Counted from the first letter of the stretch, positions 1-8,871 are shown. The stretch is 14,014 bases of DNA from Candolleomyces eurysporus (GCA_027579435.1 JANBPK010001722.1:1-14014); one strand, 5' to 3'. The notes: generated by a model not told the origin, from the letters alone. Numbers and translations are program-made.

Positions 1-350
1 CAAGCTTGACACTAATATTGTTCTTCCCGTTTTTTTCGTTAGCGAGACAATCGTAGAAGTTAACACTGAATATAATGGAGACAGTAGAGTGTCGGAGGTC
101 AATAAATCGGACAAAGTCCTTCACGAACCTGTGGCGCTGTGTAGTCCCAGTCGATTGGGTATCCTCCCGATTACACACGGTCTTTTTTTTTTTGAGGAGG
201 AGGTTGGAGGCTCATGGGGATTAGTCCCAGCTCTCGGTTCTCGCACCTAACCTTGGTGGATTTCCGATGATGAGGACAATTTTTGTAATGACAGGAGCCA
301 TGACGCCATTACAATCTACCTTGAGTAAAATGGAGGAAGTACCGGGTTAG
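1..350. other. Non-coding stretch, no gene seen
   Basis: No reading frame here looks like a conserved protein. The stretch has a T10 run near 183-192 followed by a GA-rich patch, and ends in GGGTTAG just before a coding-like frame begins at 351. That end could be a splice acceptor, but nothing upstream supports an exon. Confidence 0.5.
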
Positions 351-796
351 TACACTATCTTCCCCAGCATACTGTAGCGGACTGTATGGAGGCAACCGAT
401 TTTGGAGCGTTACAGATTCTTCGGTGAAAAAATAGGCAACCAGCCCCTCTGTCACCGTTACACTTTCCTGATTTGGAAGGCCCGACGTCAGTCGGGCCGC
501 AAAATTTCCTTTTTTGAGACCAGAATGAGCCAAAAGCGCGTTACACCCCTGGAAATAGGCAACCGAGGGCCCCAGCGTTACGCGTTACGGTTGCCTCCAT
601 ACAGTCCGCTACAGTAGAGGTGCTGTTTATCGAGACCGGCCTCGCATCGCCCTTATTCAGTGCCCTCGACCTGCTTGCCAGCAGTTCACAATTTCAGCTC
701 ATTGACCACTGACTGGATGATTCTATCCTTGGCCTTCCGCTAGCCCTGTACCTCCACCAGTTCACGGCTGCTTTCCACTACGTGCACCATGGATGA
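351..796 (+). pseudogene. Possible decayed exon interrupted by a MITE
   Basis: If the MITE and one TA copy are removed (371 joined to 617), a frame opens from TAC at 351 through ATA at 369-371 directly into GAG at 617. It continues with a protein-like reading, e.g. VLFIETGLASPLFSALDLL, to a TGA at 710-712. After the stop it continues in the same frame (LDDSILGLPLALYLHQF) to a second TGA at 794. The first TGA follows ASP-HIS and could be a former TGG Trp codon, but that is inference. I do not recognise the protein. An acceptor-like TTAG precedes position 351. The case rests on frame continuity across an insertion and on hydrophobic, protein-like composition. It could still be a chance open frame of about 60 codons. 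Confidence 0.25.
370..616. mobile_element. MITE with 27-bp terminal inverted repeats and TA duplication
   Basis: Positions 372-398 (starting CTGTAGCGGACTGTATGGAG) are the perfect inverse complement of 588-614. The 243-bp element is flanked on both sides by TA (370-371 and 615-616), as expected for Tc1/mariner-type or other TA-targeting cut-and-paste transposons. There is no transposase, so it is non-autonomous. Sub-terminal motifs recur inside: GGCAACC at 391, around 437 and around 557 (and inverted at the right end), and GCGTTAC around 407, 538, 575 and 582. Such repeats are plausible transposase-binding sites, though this is inferred. Small open frames on either strand here are side effects of the palindromic ends. 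Confidence 0.85.
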
Positions 797-1961
797 CTCT
801 GTACCTCGATAGGAGAGATCTTCTAAGTCCTCAATCTCAAGTCGGAGGATGAAGGGCAGACTTGCAGGATGTATTCTGCTGCATATCTATGTTGGAGTCT
901 ATAGGACCGTGTGGGCGGGTTCTCTGAAAAGCTCATACATTACTTGTTTATCAATATTTTACCCTCTCTCCAACGACTCTGAGTCTTTTTATTGGAGAGC
1001 CTGTATTTAGAAATACCTCGCTACCCGGCGTTCTTGTAGTACAAATGGGAGGGAGTTAGGCCACCCGGACCACGACACACGACACACGAAGCTTGCTGCT
1101 TCTCTATTCCTTGTCCTCCGCTTCTGTACCGCCCGCCGTACATCTCACAACTCCCTGTTATCAAATTCAAAATGAGGTGTATTCGAGTTCATATACCCCC
1201 AAAATCTACAATTTCATTCCTGGATTGATTCATCAACCGTTCATGCTTTCGCCATCCACCTCGGTTGAGCAGTGTGAGAAAGACCTGAATGTAACTCCCT
1301 AGCCGACCGTGTCCCGCAGACGACCGCAAAGTGAAATGATAATTTTGGGAGATGCATCCAGGGGTGTTTCCAAGGTACAGCACTCAATGATATCGTTCAA
1401 CTAGATATACTGGCGGTGACCTCCATCAATGTCCCGATCCCCTCCTCCAAAATCGGCCCACGAGTGTGGCCATCCCGGGCTCGAGAATAAACTAGTTTGT
1501 GTTGTTCTAGGATCTGCTATTGTCGTTTGCATCCACATTCACGCTACAGGGAGATATCTCGCTTCAGAAACGCTAGATGCGGCTCTGAAAAGCACTCGTT
1601 CATAGGTAAGCCGTCTAGATAGAGTGAGCATTTCATACGTCCAATGAATAGACAAGGACGACAAGAGCTTAGGACATCATTAGTGGGCGAGGAACCATCG
1701 GCGCGAGGCCGGATGGTTCTCTTTTACNTTCACGACGCGGTTTAGCGAAAATTTTTGAAACTCTGCCGTGACAGTAAGATGAAAGAATGAAAAATTGAGA
1801 GCGACAAGGGTGAGACCTAAATTGCATGCGATACACGTGTGGGCGCAGCGCCGCGTGGGCAGAAGGCCCGCGGGGCCCGTCACTAGTCAGTCCTCGATCG
1901 CTCGTCTTCATTGACCTTGTGTAAACCTTTAGTTTAAACGGCGATCAACGGCGATTGACGG
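797..1961. other. Intergenic region left of the retrotransposon
   Basis: No convincing gene is seen. Open frames are under about 80 codons, cross each other on both strands and lack recognisable motifs. One N lies at 1728. From about 1835 to 1880 the DNA is GC-rich and locally palindromic. The last 30 bases hold three near-identical ~10-base steps (GCGATCAACG, GCGATTGACG, GATTGATGGC), the third of which is the start of the retrotransposon. Confidence 0.5.
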
Positions 1962-2124
1962 ATTGATGGCCTAAGACGGAGCGAAGAATGAACGTAGGGT
2001 TAGGGTGCCGTCTATGGATCAGGGAAGGCGGTCGGTGAATAGCATCGTCTTCCTTCACCGACTACCATCCCAGCCAAGGTCGTCGTCGGCAGCTCTCTCT
2101 CAGTGTCGTCTCGCTTTTCTTCTA
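1962..2124 (+). repeat. Split direct repeat A1 (left end)
   Basis: 163 bp identical to 7396-7558. Starts ATTGATGGCCTAAGACGG and ends CTTTTCTTCTA. It contains AGGGTTAGGG, one and a half telomere-like units, and TCTATGGAT, which is the inverse complement of the B-end/A-start joint. The Gag start codon lies 38 bases past its end, so it probably carries the element's promoter and 5' leader. Confidence 0.95.
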
Positions 2125-2162
2125 TTTCAATACAATCTCCTTTCACTTGCATCCTACCTACA

Positions 2163-3052
2163 ATGCCTGAGGCCTTGCCACGTAGCACGCGAGACCCCAA
2201 CCTGGAGGAGATGCCAGATTTCGATTCAGAAACTTTCAAGGCGGTCTTCAATCCACTAGTCACCGAAGAGAACACGTTGGAGAGTATCATCCAGAAGGCG
2301 AAGGACGCCTGGACGCTGGACCATCAGAAGAGGCTGGAGGACTGGCGACGACAGCAAGAAGAGGATGACGAAGCAGCAAGGCAGCTGGCTGAGCAGCTAG
2401 CGGCGGAGGAAGCGGAGACCAGGCGAGCTCGGGAGGAAGCAGCAGCATTGGAAAAGGCAGAGAGGGACAAGAAGAAGCCAAAAGTCAAAGCTTTTGTGGC
2501 CGACAAGCCCGTTGGAACGGTATCCCTGCCTCGCGTCTCGCCGTACGCCCTGGGCAAGGTCAAATCCCTTGACTACGTTGAGCTGCACCATTTCACCGAG
2601 GAAGGGCGTGCAGAAGCAAAACATCAAGACAAGACCACATCGGAGTCGACGCTAGCACTGGCTCACGAAGACGGAAAGGTTTTCCTCACACCGGCAGCAG
2701 CACACAAGCCCTCGACGAAAGTAACCCCTGACGAATTGTTATCTTGGAGGCAAATGTCCATCGCGAAGACGGGTCTTCTGACGCTCATGAAGAAAGAGGG
2801 ATGGCCGCAGCCGCACGTCGTCACACTGGCCCAATTTTTCCTGGAGCTGGACAGTCACCCGCTGAGGAGTGAGCCGGGTGGCGAGGAGGCCCTGTTGACA
2901 TACCAGTCAGACGTCCATCGGGAATGGCATGATCAGTTGAAGAGCACGGACGATGAGGTCCAGCCTTTCGACATCAGCATCATCAACGAGGAGCGGCTAC
3001 ATACCATATACGACACTCTGCTTTCCAGGAAGAAAGCAAAGGCAATTGACAG
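2163..3052 (+). CDS. Gag-like ORF1, coiled-coil exon of the Ngaro-like element
   Basis: Starts at ATG 2163 (MPEALPRST), just outside the A1 repeat; an upstream in-frame ATG at 2103 lies inside the repeat and is less likely. The product is about 297 residues if read to the TGA at 3054-3056. Residues 40-125 (about nt 2280-2490) are a highly charged, Ala/Glu/Arg/Lys-rich helix, probably a coiled coil. The second half holds conserved-looking blocks SPYALGKVKSLDYVELHHFT and SIINEERLHTIYDTLLSRKK, which I recognise as typical of ORF1 proteins of basidiomycete tyrosine-recombinase retrotransposons. Inferred role: nucleoprotein particle formation and RNA packaging. The stop is embedded in CAG|GTGAGC, a strong donor site, and joining to the zinc-knuckle exon keeps phase. 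The protein may therefore be spliced rather than end here. Confidence 0.8.
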
Positions 3053-3465
3053 GTGAGCTTTACCGTCGCCTTGTAGGACTTCTGGAAGCTAACAATCAAA
3101 CTTGGCATTTCCTGCTCATCTCCACCTGTCCAACACGAACCCGCGCCTCGGTTGCCCCCATGCATCTGCATCTCCTGCATCACCGGCACCCGCGGGTGTT
3201 GGGACTTGCCTCACCGCAACGGCGCCTGCATCTTTGCGCCCATGTCGCATCTGCCTGCATCATCCAACCGCTTCGTCCCCGTCGGGACCCCACTCGCATC
3301 ACCTCAATTGCATCCCTCGCCTGGTCCCGATCGCCTGACGCCCGCTGGCACCCCGCGAACACCATGGTTTACTGGGCGTACTGGCATAATTTGGGTGAAT
3401 TCTTGCCTGTTTTCTCCACCTGCTACAATACACAATTTGTGCACCATCGTCGTCATCACCATTAG
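3053..3465 (+). other. Putative intron in Gag-like ORF1
   Basis: Donor GTGAGC at 3053 and acceptors ATTAG ending at 3465 or TATTAG ending at 3471 both place the downstream zinc-finger frame in phase: two bases of a codon before the intron, one after. The interior is C/T-rich and reads as low-quality protein. At 413-419 nt it is long for a basidiomycete intron, so an alternative is that two separate ORFs are made. Confidence 0.45.
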
Positions 3466-3970
3466 TATTAGCGGCTTGGAGGAAAGACTCTCGCAAGCTC
3501 TCGCTCTAAGCTCGAATGGGCCGCGCAACTTAAAACGGCGGTACAGGTCCCCGACGCCACCATCCGGAGCCCGTAAGAGGGATTTCCCGGGGAGAGGGCG
3601 CAGGCAACGCTCAAAATCGCCGGCGCCAGGTCCGTCACAACCAAAGAAGATAAAGCAGGAACCATCAGCGAGCAACCATTTTGGAAAGGGTGCAAGCTCG
3701 GCGGCCCTCTCGGCCTGCACCCTCTGCCTCGGTCGCCACCCTCACAACGTCTACACATGTTCCTCCAAAACCCTCTGGGATGGGACCTCAGCTCATTGCC
3801 GAAAGACCGACAGAAACAGACTCCAAGACCCATCCGGCAAGGTGCTCTGCTCAGATTGGCAGTCAAAGGGAGGCTGCAGCGAAACCTCTCACGACAGCAA
3901 GCACGAGTGCTCTGGATGCGGAAAGAAGGATCACGGCGCTCAAGAGTGCCCTCGAGCACAGAAAGAGTAA
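3466..3970 (+). CDS. Gag-like zinc-knuckle exon (nucleocapsid part)
   Basis: This frame is open from at least 3152 and stops at TAA 3968-3970. After GLEERLSQALALSS comes a basic, Ser/Pro/Arg-rich stretch with nuclear-localisation-like clusters, then three Cys/His modules. They are CTLCLGRHPHNVYTC (nt 3716-3760), a CSDW...KH cluster, and CSGCGKKDHGAQEC (3908-3949), which is an exact CX2CX4HX4C zinc knuckle. Knuckles of this type bind RNA in retroelement Gag proteins. The end overlaps the RT frame, which is +1 relative to it. The 5' boundary is set by the phase-compatible acceptor, so it is less certain than the 3' end. Confidence 0.7.
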
Positions 3971-5956
3971 GGCGCTGTCGCCGTACAAGGTGGAAGAATG
4001 GGAGAAGCAGTTGCGAGAAGCGGGGATGGCAGCAGAAGAGGAGTTCATTTGCAAGGGTCTACGAGAGGGATTCAACGCTGGGATCCCTCCCATCACCAAA
4101 ACATTTANCCCCCCCAAATAGAGACTCTGTTGTCGAGTTCAAGGAACCTTTCGACAAACTCATACAGGCAGAGTTTGATAGTGGGCGCTATCACGGGCCT
4201 TTCTCCAAATCGGAGCTGGAACAGCTCATCGGACCCTTCCAAACATCACCCCTCAGCATCATCCCGAAGCCAGGGAAGCCTGGAAAATTCAGACTCATTC
4301 AAAACCTATCATACCCACATGCGCCAACGAAAAGTAGTGTCAGTTCCAATACATCGATTAATCAACACATCAATTCGGATGAATTTCCGTGTACTTGGGG
4401 CACTTTTCGCACCATCTGCCTTATTATTTCCCGCCTCCCTGAGGGATCACAGGCCACCGTCCGCGACGTCAAAGAAGCTTACCGGACCATTCCTCTCCAT
4501 CAATCGCAGTGGCCGGGAGTTGTCATCCGGCTGGGAGATGATTCCTTTGCACTCGACACATGCGACTGCTTCGGATTGGCTTCAGGAGCAGGCTGCTATG
4601 GGCGAGTCGGAGATACCGGAGCACAACTACTCAGACTCAAAGGGATCGGACCAATCTCAAAATGGGTTGATGACCATATTTTCTTCCGTGTGCAGCGAGA
4701 TAAGCTACAGAGATACTTGGAAGAGAGGAGAAAGTGGGCAACAGAGATCGAGAGCAACGGGGGGAGGCAACAAGACGGCGGGAGAATTTGGTTCCAAGGA
4801 AAACTGGGACCAGACGGAATGCACGACGAATATGACGAGGACTGCCAAGCCAATTTATTGGATCATAGAGAACTCGATCAGGAGGCAGTTCACAAGGAGA
4901 CGGAATACACGTACAACATGGATGACATCGACAAACATAGCGACAAACTGGGCATTCCGTGGGAGAAGGGAAAAGATGTGCCCTTTAGCGTGGAGATCCC
5001 ATTTATCGGCTTCCTGTGGAACCTGGAAAGACGGACAGTGGCCATCCCCTTGGCAAAGCGAGAAAAATATCTGCGGGCCATCAACGAGTGGCTACAGTCC
5101 TCGAGTCACAACCTTGAAGAGACACAGAAGCTACATGGAAAACTCCTTCATGCGTGCCATGTCATCCCAGAAGGCCGCGCTTACCTCACCAACCTGGAGG
5201 CCTTCATGGGAATTTTCGCCGATAGTCCTTTCATGCCACGTTNCCCCCCCGAGACATACTGAAAGTGATCTCGAGTGGTGGCGGAAGCAGCTTGCAGAGG
5301 GAGAAACTAAAAGGAGAATCCCTACGCAGCGCCCAATCTACGACATCAGAGCTTTCTTGGATGCTAGCTCAGAAGTGGGCATCGGGGTCGTCATCGACAA
5401 CCAATGGCGTGCGTGGAGACTCCTCCCGGGATGGAAATCAGACAGAAGAGACATCGGCTGGGCAGAAGCTGCAGGATTCCTTCTCCTGGCCCTTACAATC
5501 ATCGAAATGTGGCCAGAAAGAGAGCCAGAAACTCATTTCTGGGTCTTCGGGGACAACATGGGCGTGGTGGAAGGATGGTGGAAGGGTCGGAGCAGAAACT
5601 GGCCCACCGACCTCATCTTTCGCACCATACACACGCTATGCAGAAGCCACGACATCACCTTACACACACGCTACGTCATCAGTGAAGAAAACCCGGCCGA
5701 CGGACCCTCAAGAGGTAAATACAGCAGCCCCGACACACTATTGCCCATTATCGACATCCCGACAGAACTGGCTCCATTCATCACAAACTACGACGCACCT
5801 CTCACGGCAACTGAGCTACGCCTTCTACGCCAAGGAACTGCCCCAGCCCCCAGTGAAAAGCCAAACAGGAACGACGAAGAGCGACACACCGCCGAGACCC
5901 TGCAAAAAGCGAAAACTGACAGCGCGCCCTCCAGCAAATCGCACTGGGAACTCTAG
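3681..5956 (+). CDS. Reverse transcriptase-RNase H of the Ngaro-like element
   Basis: Copies the element RNA into DNA. The frame opens at ATG 3681 (or 3780) and overlaps the zinc-knuckle exon. The pre-RT block SPYKVEEWEKQLREAG leads to IPPITKTF, then an N in a C run at 4108. Two further pieces follow in shifted frames: 4109-5242 and 5244-5956. Dropping each N restores one frame. RT landmarks: fingers SIIPKPGKPGKFRLIQNLSY (about 4257-4315), motif A TVRDVKEAYR (about 4455-4485), motif B FGLASGAG (about 4570) and the catalytic WVDD at 4663-4674. RNase H follows with its four acidic residues: FLDAS (Asp at 5360), WAEAAG, FGDNMG (Asp at 5552) and NPADGPSRG (Asp at 5699). It stops at TAG 5954-5956, overlapping the recombinase frame. 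All catalytic residues are present, so the protein could be functional if the Ns are sequencing artefacts. Confidence 0.88.
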
Positions 5957-7103
5957 CAACTTGCACACCACAAATCTAAACATCAATCCATCTGATCGTA
6001 GACCGCAAGTGCCAGCAGGGGAAAGGCTACGTCTATGGATCCCAGTGGGGGCGAGGAACACGCTCGACCGGCAAGGAAAGCCGACGAATCTAACAAGCGC
6101 AGACCTAGAGCGGATAAGCGCGGTAATCGCAAATGCTTGGGCGGAGGGCACGAGGGAGACCTATGGGTCAGGAATCCTCCATTTCCACGTATTCTGCGAC
6201 AAGAGGGGTATTCCAGAACAGCAGAGAACTCCAGCGTCACCGATTTTGATTGCGGCCTTTATATCCGCGTTAGCAGGGCTGTACGCAGCAGCGTCAATTC
6301 GAAACTACGTGTTTGGGGTGCGGGCGTGGCACATCCTGCATGGCATTCCATGGCAGATGAATCAGGACGAGGTAGATGCACTTCTGAAGGCAGCTCATGT
6401 CCTCACCCCGGCGACGTCGAAAAAGAAGAAGAGGGAGCCTTGGACAGAGGATTACATAAGCACAATCCGCAGCATGCTTGATCTATCCGACCCCCTCCAC
6501 GTCGCCGCTTACGCCTGTTTAACAACCACATTTTACTCAGCCGCTCGATTAGGGGAATTTGTCGTCAAATCCCTGAATGCATTCAACCCTCAGACTCACG
6601 TCAAACCTTCAGACATTCGGCAGGAAACAGATGAAGGGGGTCGCCTGTCAACAGTATTCCACATTCCGAAGACGAAAACGGCGCAAGGAGGAGAGGAGGT
6701 ATCATGGTCAAAGCAGGATGGGGACACAGACCCAGAGGCGAGCCTCCAAGCTCACATGGACATCAACAAACCCCCAAGAGATGGACCGCTTTTCGCATAC
6801 CGAGTAGCTGGTAACAAAACAAAGCCCCTCACCAAGGCGAAATTCCTCGAGGTTGTCCATGCAGCAGCACTGAAGGCGGGTCTCGAGCCACTCAAGGGTC
6901 ATGGCATATGAATTGGAGCAACGCTGTGTTACCTACTTCGAGGGGTACCTTTCGCAGTCATGAAGGTGAAGGGCAGGTGGGCTAGTGATGCTTTCGAAAC
7001 GTACCTCAGGAAACACGCCCAAATCCTTGCGCCATACATGCAAGCAAAATCCAAGCCACATGAGGAGTTTGTTAGGTTGACGATGCCACATGGTCGGCGC
7101 TAG
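5862..7103 (+). pseudogene. Tyrosine recombinase of the Ngaro-like element, with one in-frame stop
   Basis: Expected to integrate the circular DNA copy by site-specific recombination. The frame is open far upstream (from 5265) but overlaps RNase H there, so the 5' boundary is a guess. No ATG lies between about 5800 and the core domain, which suggests frameshifting or another expression device. A basic patch CKKRKL precedes the SAM-like N-terminal DNA-binding domain (ERISAVIANAWAEGTRETYG onward, about 6100-6400). The catalytic domain has FYSAARLGE with Arg at 6546-6548, then KGHGI with His at 6900-6902. TGA at 6909-6911 falls where the family has the second Arg of the HxxR pair. The frame then continues without a break through IGATLCYLLRG, KGRW and ETYLRKHA (nucleophile Tyr at 7002-7004) to TAG 7101-7103. 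A single C-to-T change of CGA would explain the stop. Confidence 0.85.
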
Positions 7104-7185
7104 CACTACTGTGAGTCCTCTGCTCCTACTGCTGTGGGTCCGAGTTTCGCTCGATGCGTCGCAGGACTCCTAATGTCTGGGAATT

Positions 7186-7395
7186 GCAGCTCATCTCGGC
7201 TTTCTTAGACCAGGGATTCCGAAGCGGAGCGAAAAGCCTTGTGGCTTTTGCCCATATACTGCTGCGTCCAAAGCCTCAGCAGTCTTCTCCTTCCTTTTCT
7301 GGCCTTCTTGCTTCTTGCCATCTTCTCCATCTCTCACCAGTTGACGGGACCTAGTCCGTCTACTCTCTTGCAACGACGACAACCAATATCCATAG
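7186..7395 (+). repeat. Split direct repeat B1
   Basis: 210 bp, starting GCAGCTCATCTCGGC and ending CAATATCCATAG, matching 7807-8016 with three substitutions (GATT/GATG, TTGT/TTGC, GTCT/GTCA contexts). It starts 82 bases after the recombinase stop and abuts A2 with no gap, reproducing the joint expected in a circular intermediate. Confidence 0.95.
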
Positions 7396-7558
7396 ATTGA
7401 TGGCCTAAGACGGAGCGAAGAATGAACGTAGGGTTAGGGTGCCGTCTATGGATCAGGGAAGGCGGTCGGTGAATAGCATCGTCTTCCTTCACCGACTACC
7501 ATCCCAGCCAAGGTCGTCGTCGGCAGCTCTCTCTCAGTGTCGTCTCGCTTTTCTTCTA
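7396..7558 (+). repeat. Split direct repeat A2
   Basis: 163 bp identical to A1. Its first base directly follows B1. Together with B1 it forms the internal joint that templates regeneration of the element's ends in the Ngaro/PAT replication model. Confidence 0.95.
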
Positions 7559-7806
7559 CCCACCCACCTCTCCCTAGAAACACCGAGACTTACCGCGACA
7601 GAATTTCTTGACAAGCGCAACGTTAGGTTTGAAATAGCTGCACATGTAACTACATAGAGTTTCACCAGAACAAAGGTTTATCTTGCTTTTCGCATCAGAA
7701 GTCTACACGCAACAGCCTCTTTATAAACACATCCGTTCCGGGTATTGTCGTGGTCGAAAGTAGCCCAGACGAGAAAGCTGCTCGGTGAGGATCCCACCCA
7801 CCCATC
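7559..7806 (+). other. Unique segment between A2 and B2
   Basis: 248 bp present once, with no coding potential. It begins with CCCACCCACC (7559-7568) and the same ten bases recur near its end (7793-7802), just before B2. It is probably the 3' untranslated part of the element. The flanking repeat could instead mark a small insertion. Confidence 0.6.
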
Positions 7807-8016
7807 GCAGCTCATCTCGGCTTTCTTAGACCAGGGATGCCGAAGCGGAGCGAAAAGCCTTGCGGCTTTTGCCCATATACTGCTGCGTCCAAAGCCTCAG
7901 CAGTCTTCTCCTTCCTTTTCTGGCCTTCTTGCTTCTTGCCATCTTCTCCATCTCTCACCAGTTGACGGGACCTAGTCCGTCAACTCTCTTGCAACGACGA
8001 CAACCAATATCCATAG
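7807..8016 (+). repeat. Split direct repeat B2 (right end)
   Basis: 210 bp matching B1 with three differences; ends CCATAG at 8016. The bases after it (ACCCTCAATGATG) are host DNA and do not match the start of A. Confidence 0.95.
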
Positions 8017-8871
8017 ACCCTCAATGATGCACCCCCCTTTAGCCTACGCGAGAACCGAGCTGGGCGATCTCATGGACTCTGCGTATGATAGGGCCTGATA
8101 GTACGAGTACTGCGCTGGAAGGGACATGATAGGTGCTCCAAACCATCGACGAATAAGCCAAATCTTAGGATCATCGGCCGAATGCCGACTGGATCAAATG
8201 GAGAAGGCGGTGACTAAAGGCGGGACGGCGAGGTATGTACCTCGGGTTTTGTGGTCTTCGTCGTGCACTGATGGCTTGGAGACACACACAAGTATGGAAC
8301 AACCCTTGTCAGAAGGAGATAGTACTGTGCTTCGCGGACACAGATTGACCAAACGAGGAGCACACCGTGGCATGAACTTCTGCTTCTCCTAAAATTGTCG
8401 GTTGGTGATTGGGCCTCGGATGCCATGAAGTGAACAGAGCTGTACACTTTGTATGTTATGAGACCAGGTAGCAAACTTGAGACCCGAAAGCGGTAACAGG
8501 AGTTTGTCTCTGGTTCATGGGGGTGGGGTCGCCCAATCAAAACTTCTGTCAATAGGGAGTAGAATGAGATTGTCGGACAAATTCTATCCTGAGCAATCCC
8601 AGACTTGAAGTGAGTGCTCAGGAGTCTGCTGATGTGTATTCTGGTTCCTGTGGAAACGAATTTCGAAACTATCCTAAATTGAGTTGGATGGAAACCTGCC
8701 TTCATTTAGCGCATGGCAGGTGGACGGCGCTGCATATTGCACTGGCTGTTGATGATAGGCCCGCAGATCAATCCTATTCTTGTAGCGAAGCATTGCCAGA
8801 TCCGCTTCGGAAGGACGGATGGACGGGATACTCCATATGCTTTCACTCAAAAGGACACTGTAGATAAATTG
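8017..8871. other. Intergenic region upstream of the peroxygenase
   Basis: No recognisable gene. The longest open frame is on the minus strand (about 8214-8705), without known motifs. A CCAAT pentamer lies at about 8534, in the upstream region of the peroxygenase gene. The Ngaro-like element ends about 900 bases before that gene's start codon. Confidence 0.5.

Larger units (their letters stand above)
1962..8016 (+). mobile_element. Ngaro-like tyrosine-recombinase retrotransposon (complete)
   Basis: The element is bounded by split direct repeats: A1 at 1962-2124, then the coding region, then B1 at 7186-7395 directly abutting A2 at 7396-7558, then B2 at 7807-8016. This A1-B1A2-B2 order is the hallmark of the Ngaro and PAT groups, as opposed to the inverted repeats of DIRS1 proper. 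The coding order is Gag-like protein with zinc knuckles, RT-RNase H, then tyrosine recombinase. No integrase, aspartic protease or methyltransferase domain is seen, which favours Ngaro over PAT/DIRS. Such elements are thought to integrate through a circular DNA intermediate without target duplication. Here both ends and the internal B1|A2 joint share the dinucleotide GA (1961-1962, 7395-7396, 8016-8017), so the exact boundary is ambiguous by one base. A1 and A2 are identical and B1 and B2 differ at 3 of 210 positions, so the copy is young. Confidence 0.9.

Noticed and set aside
1093..1383. Opposing 64-69-codon frames
   Set aside because: Short, on both strands at once, no family features; not supported as genes.
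1669..1911. Minus-strand open frames across the N at 1728
   Set aside because: Two overlapping short frames in GC-rich DNA, with no motif; one N lies inside both.
3152..3464. N-terminal part of the zinc-knuckle frame as coding sequence
   Set aside because: The reading is Pro/Ser/Cys-rich and unlike the Gag family, and phase-compatible splice sites remove it; kept only as possible intron.
8214..8705. 163-codon minus-strand open frame between the retrotransposon and the peroxygenase
   Set aside because: No motif, no recognisable family and no coding-like composition. It lies in the upstream region of the peroxygenase and is most likely chance.
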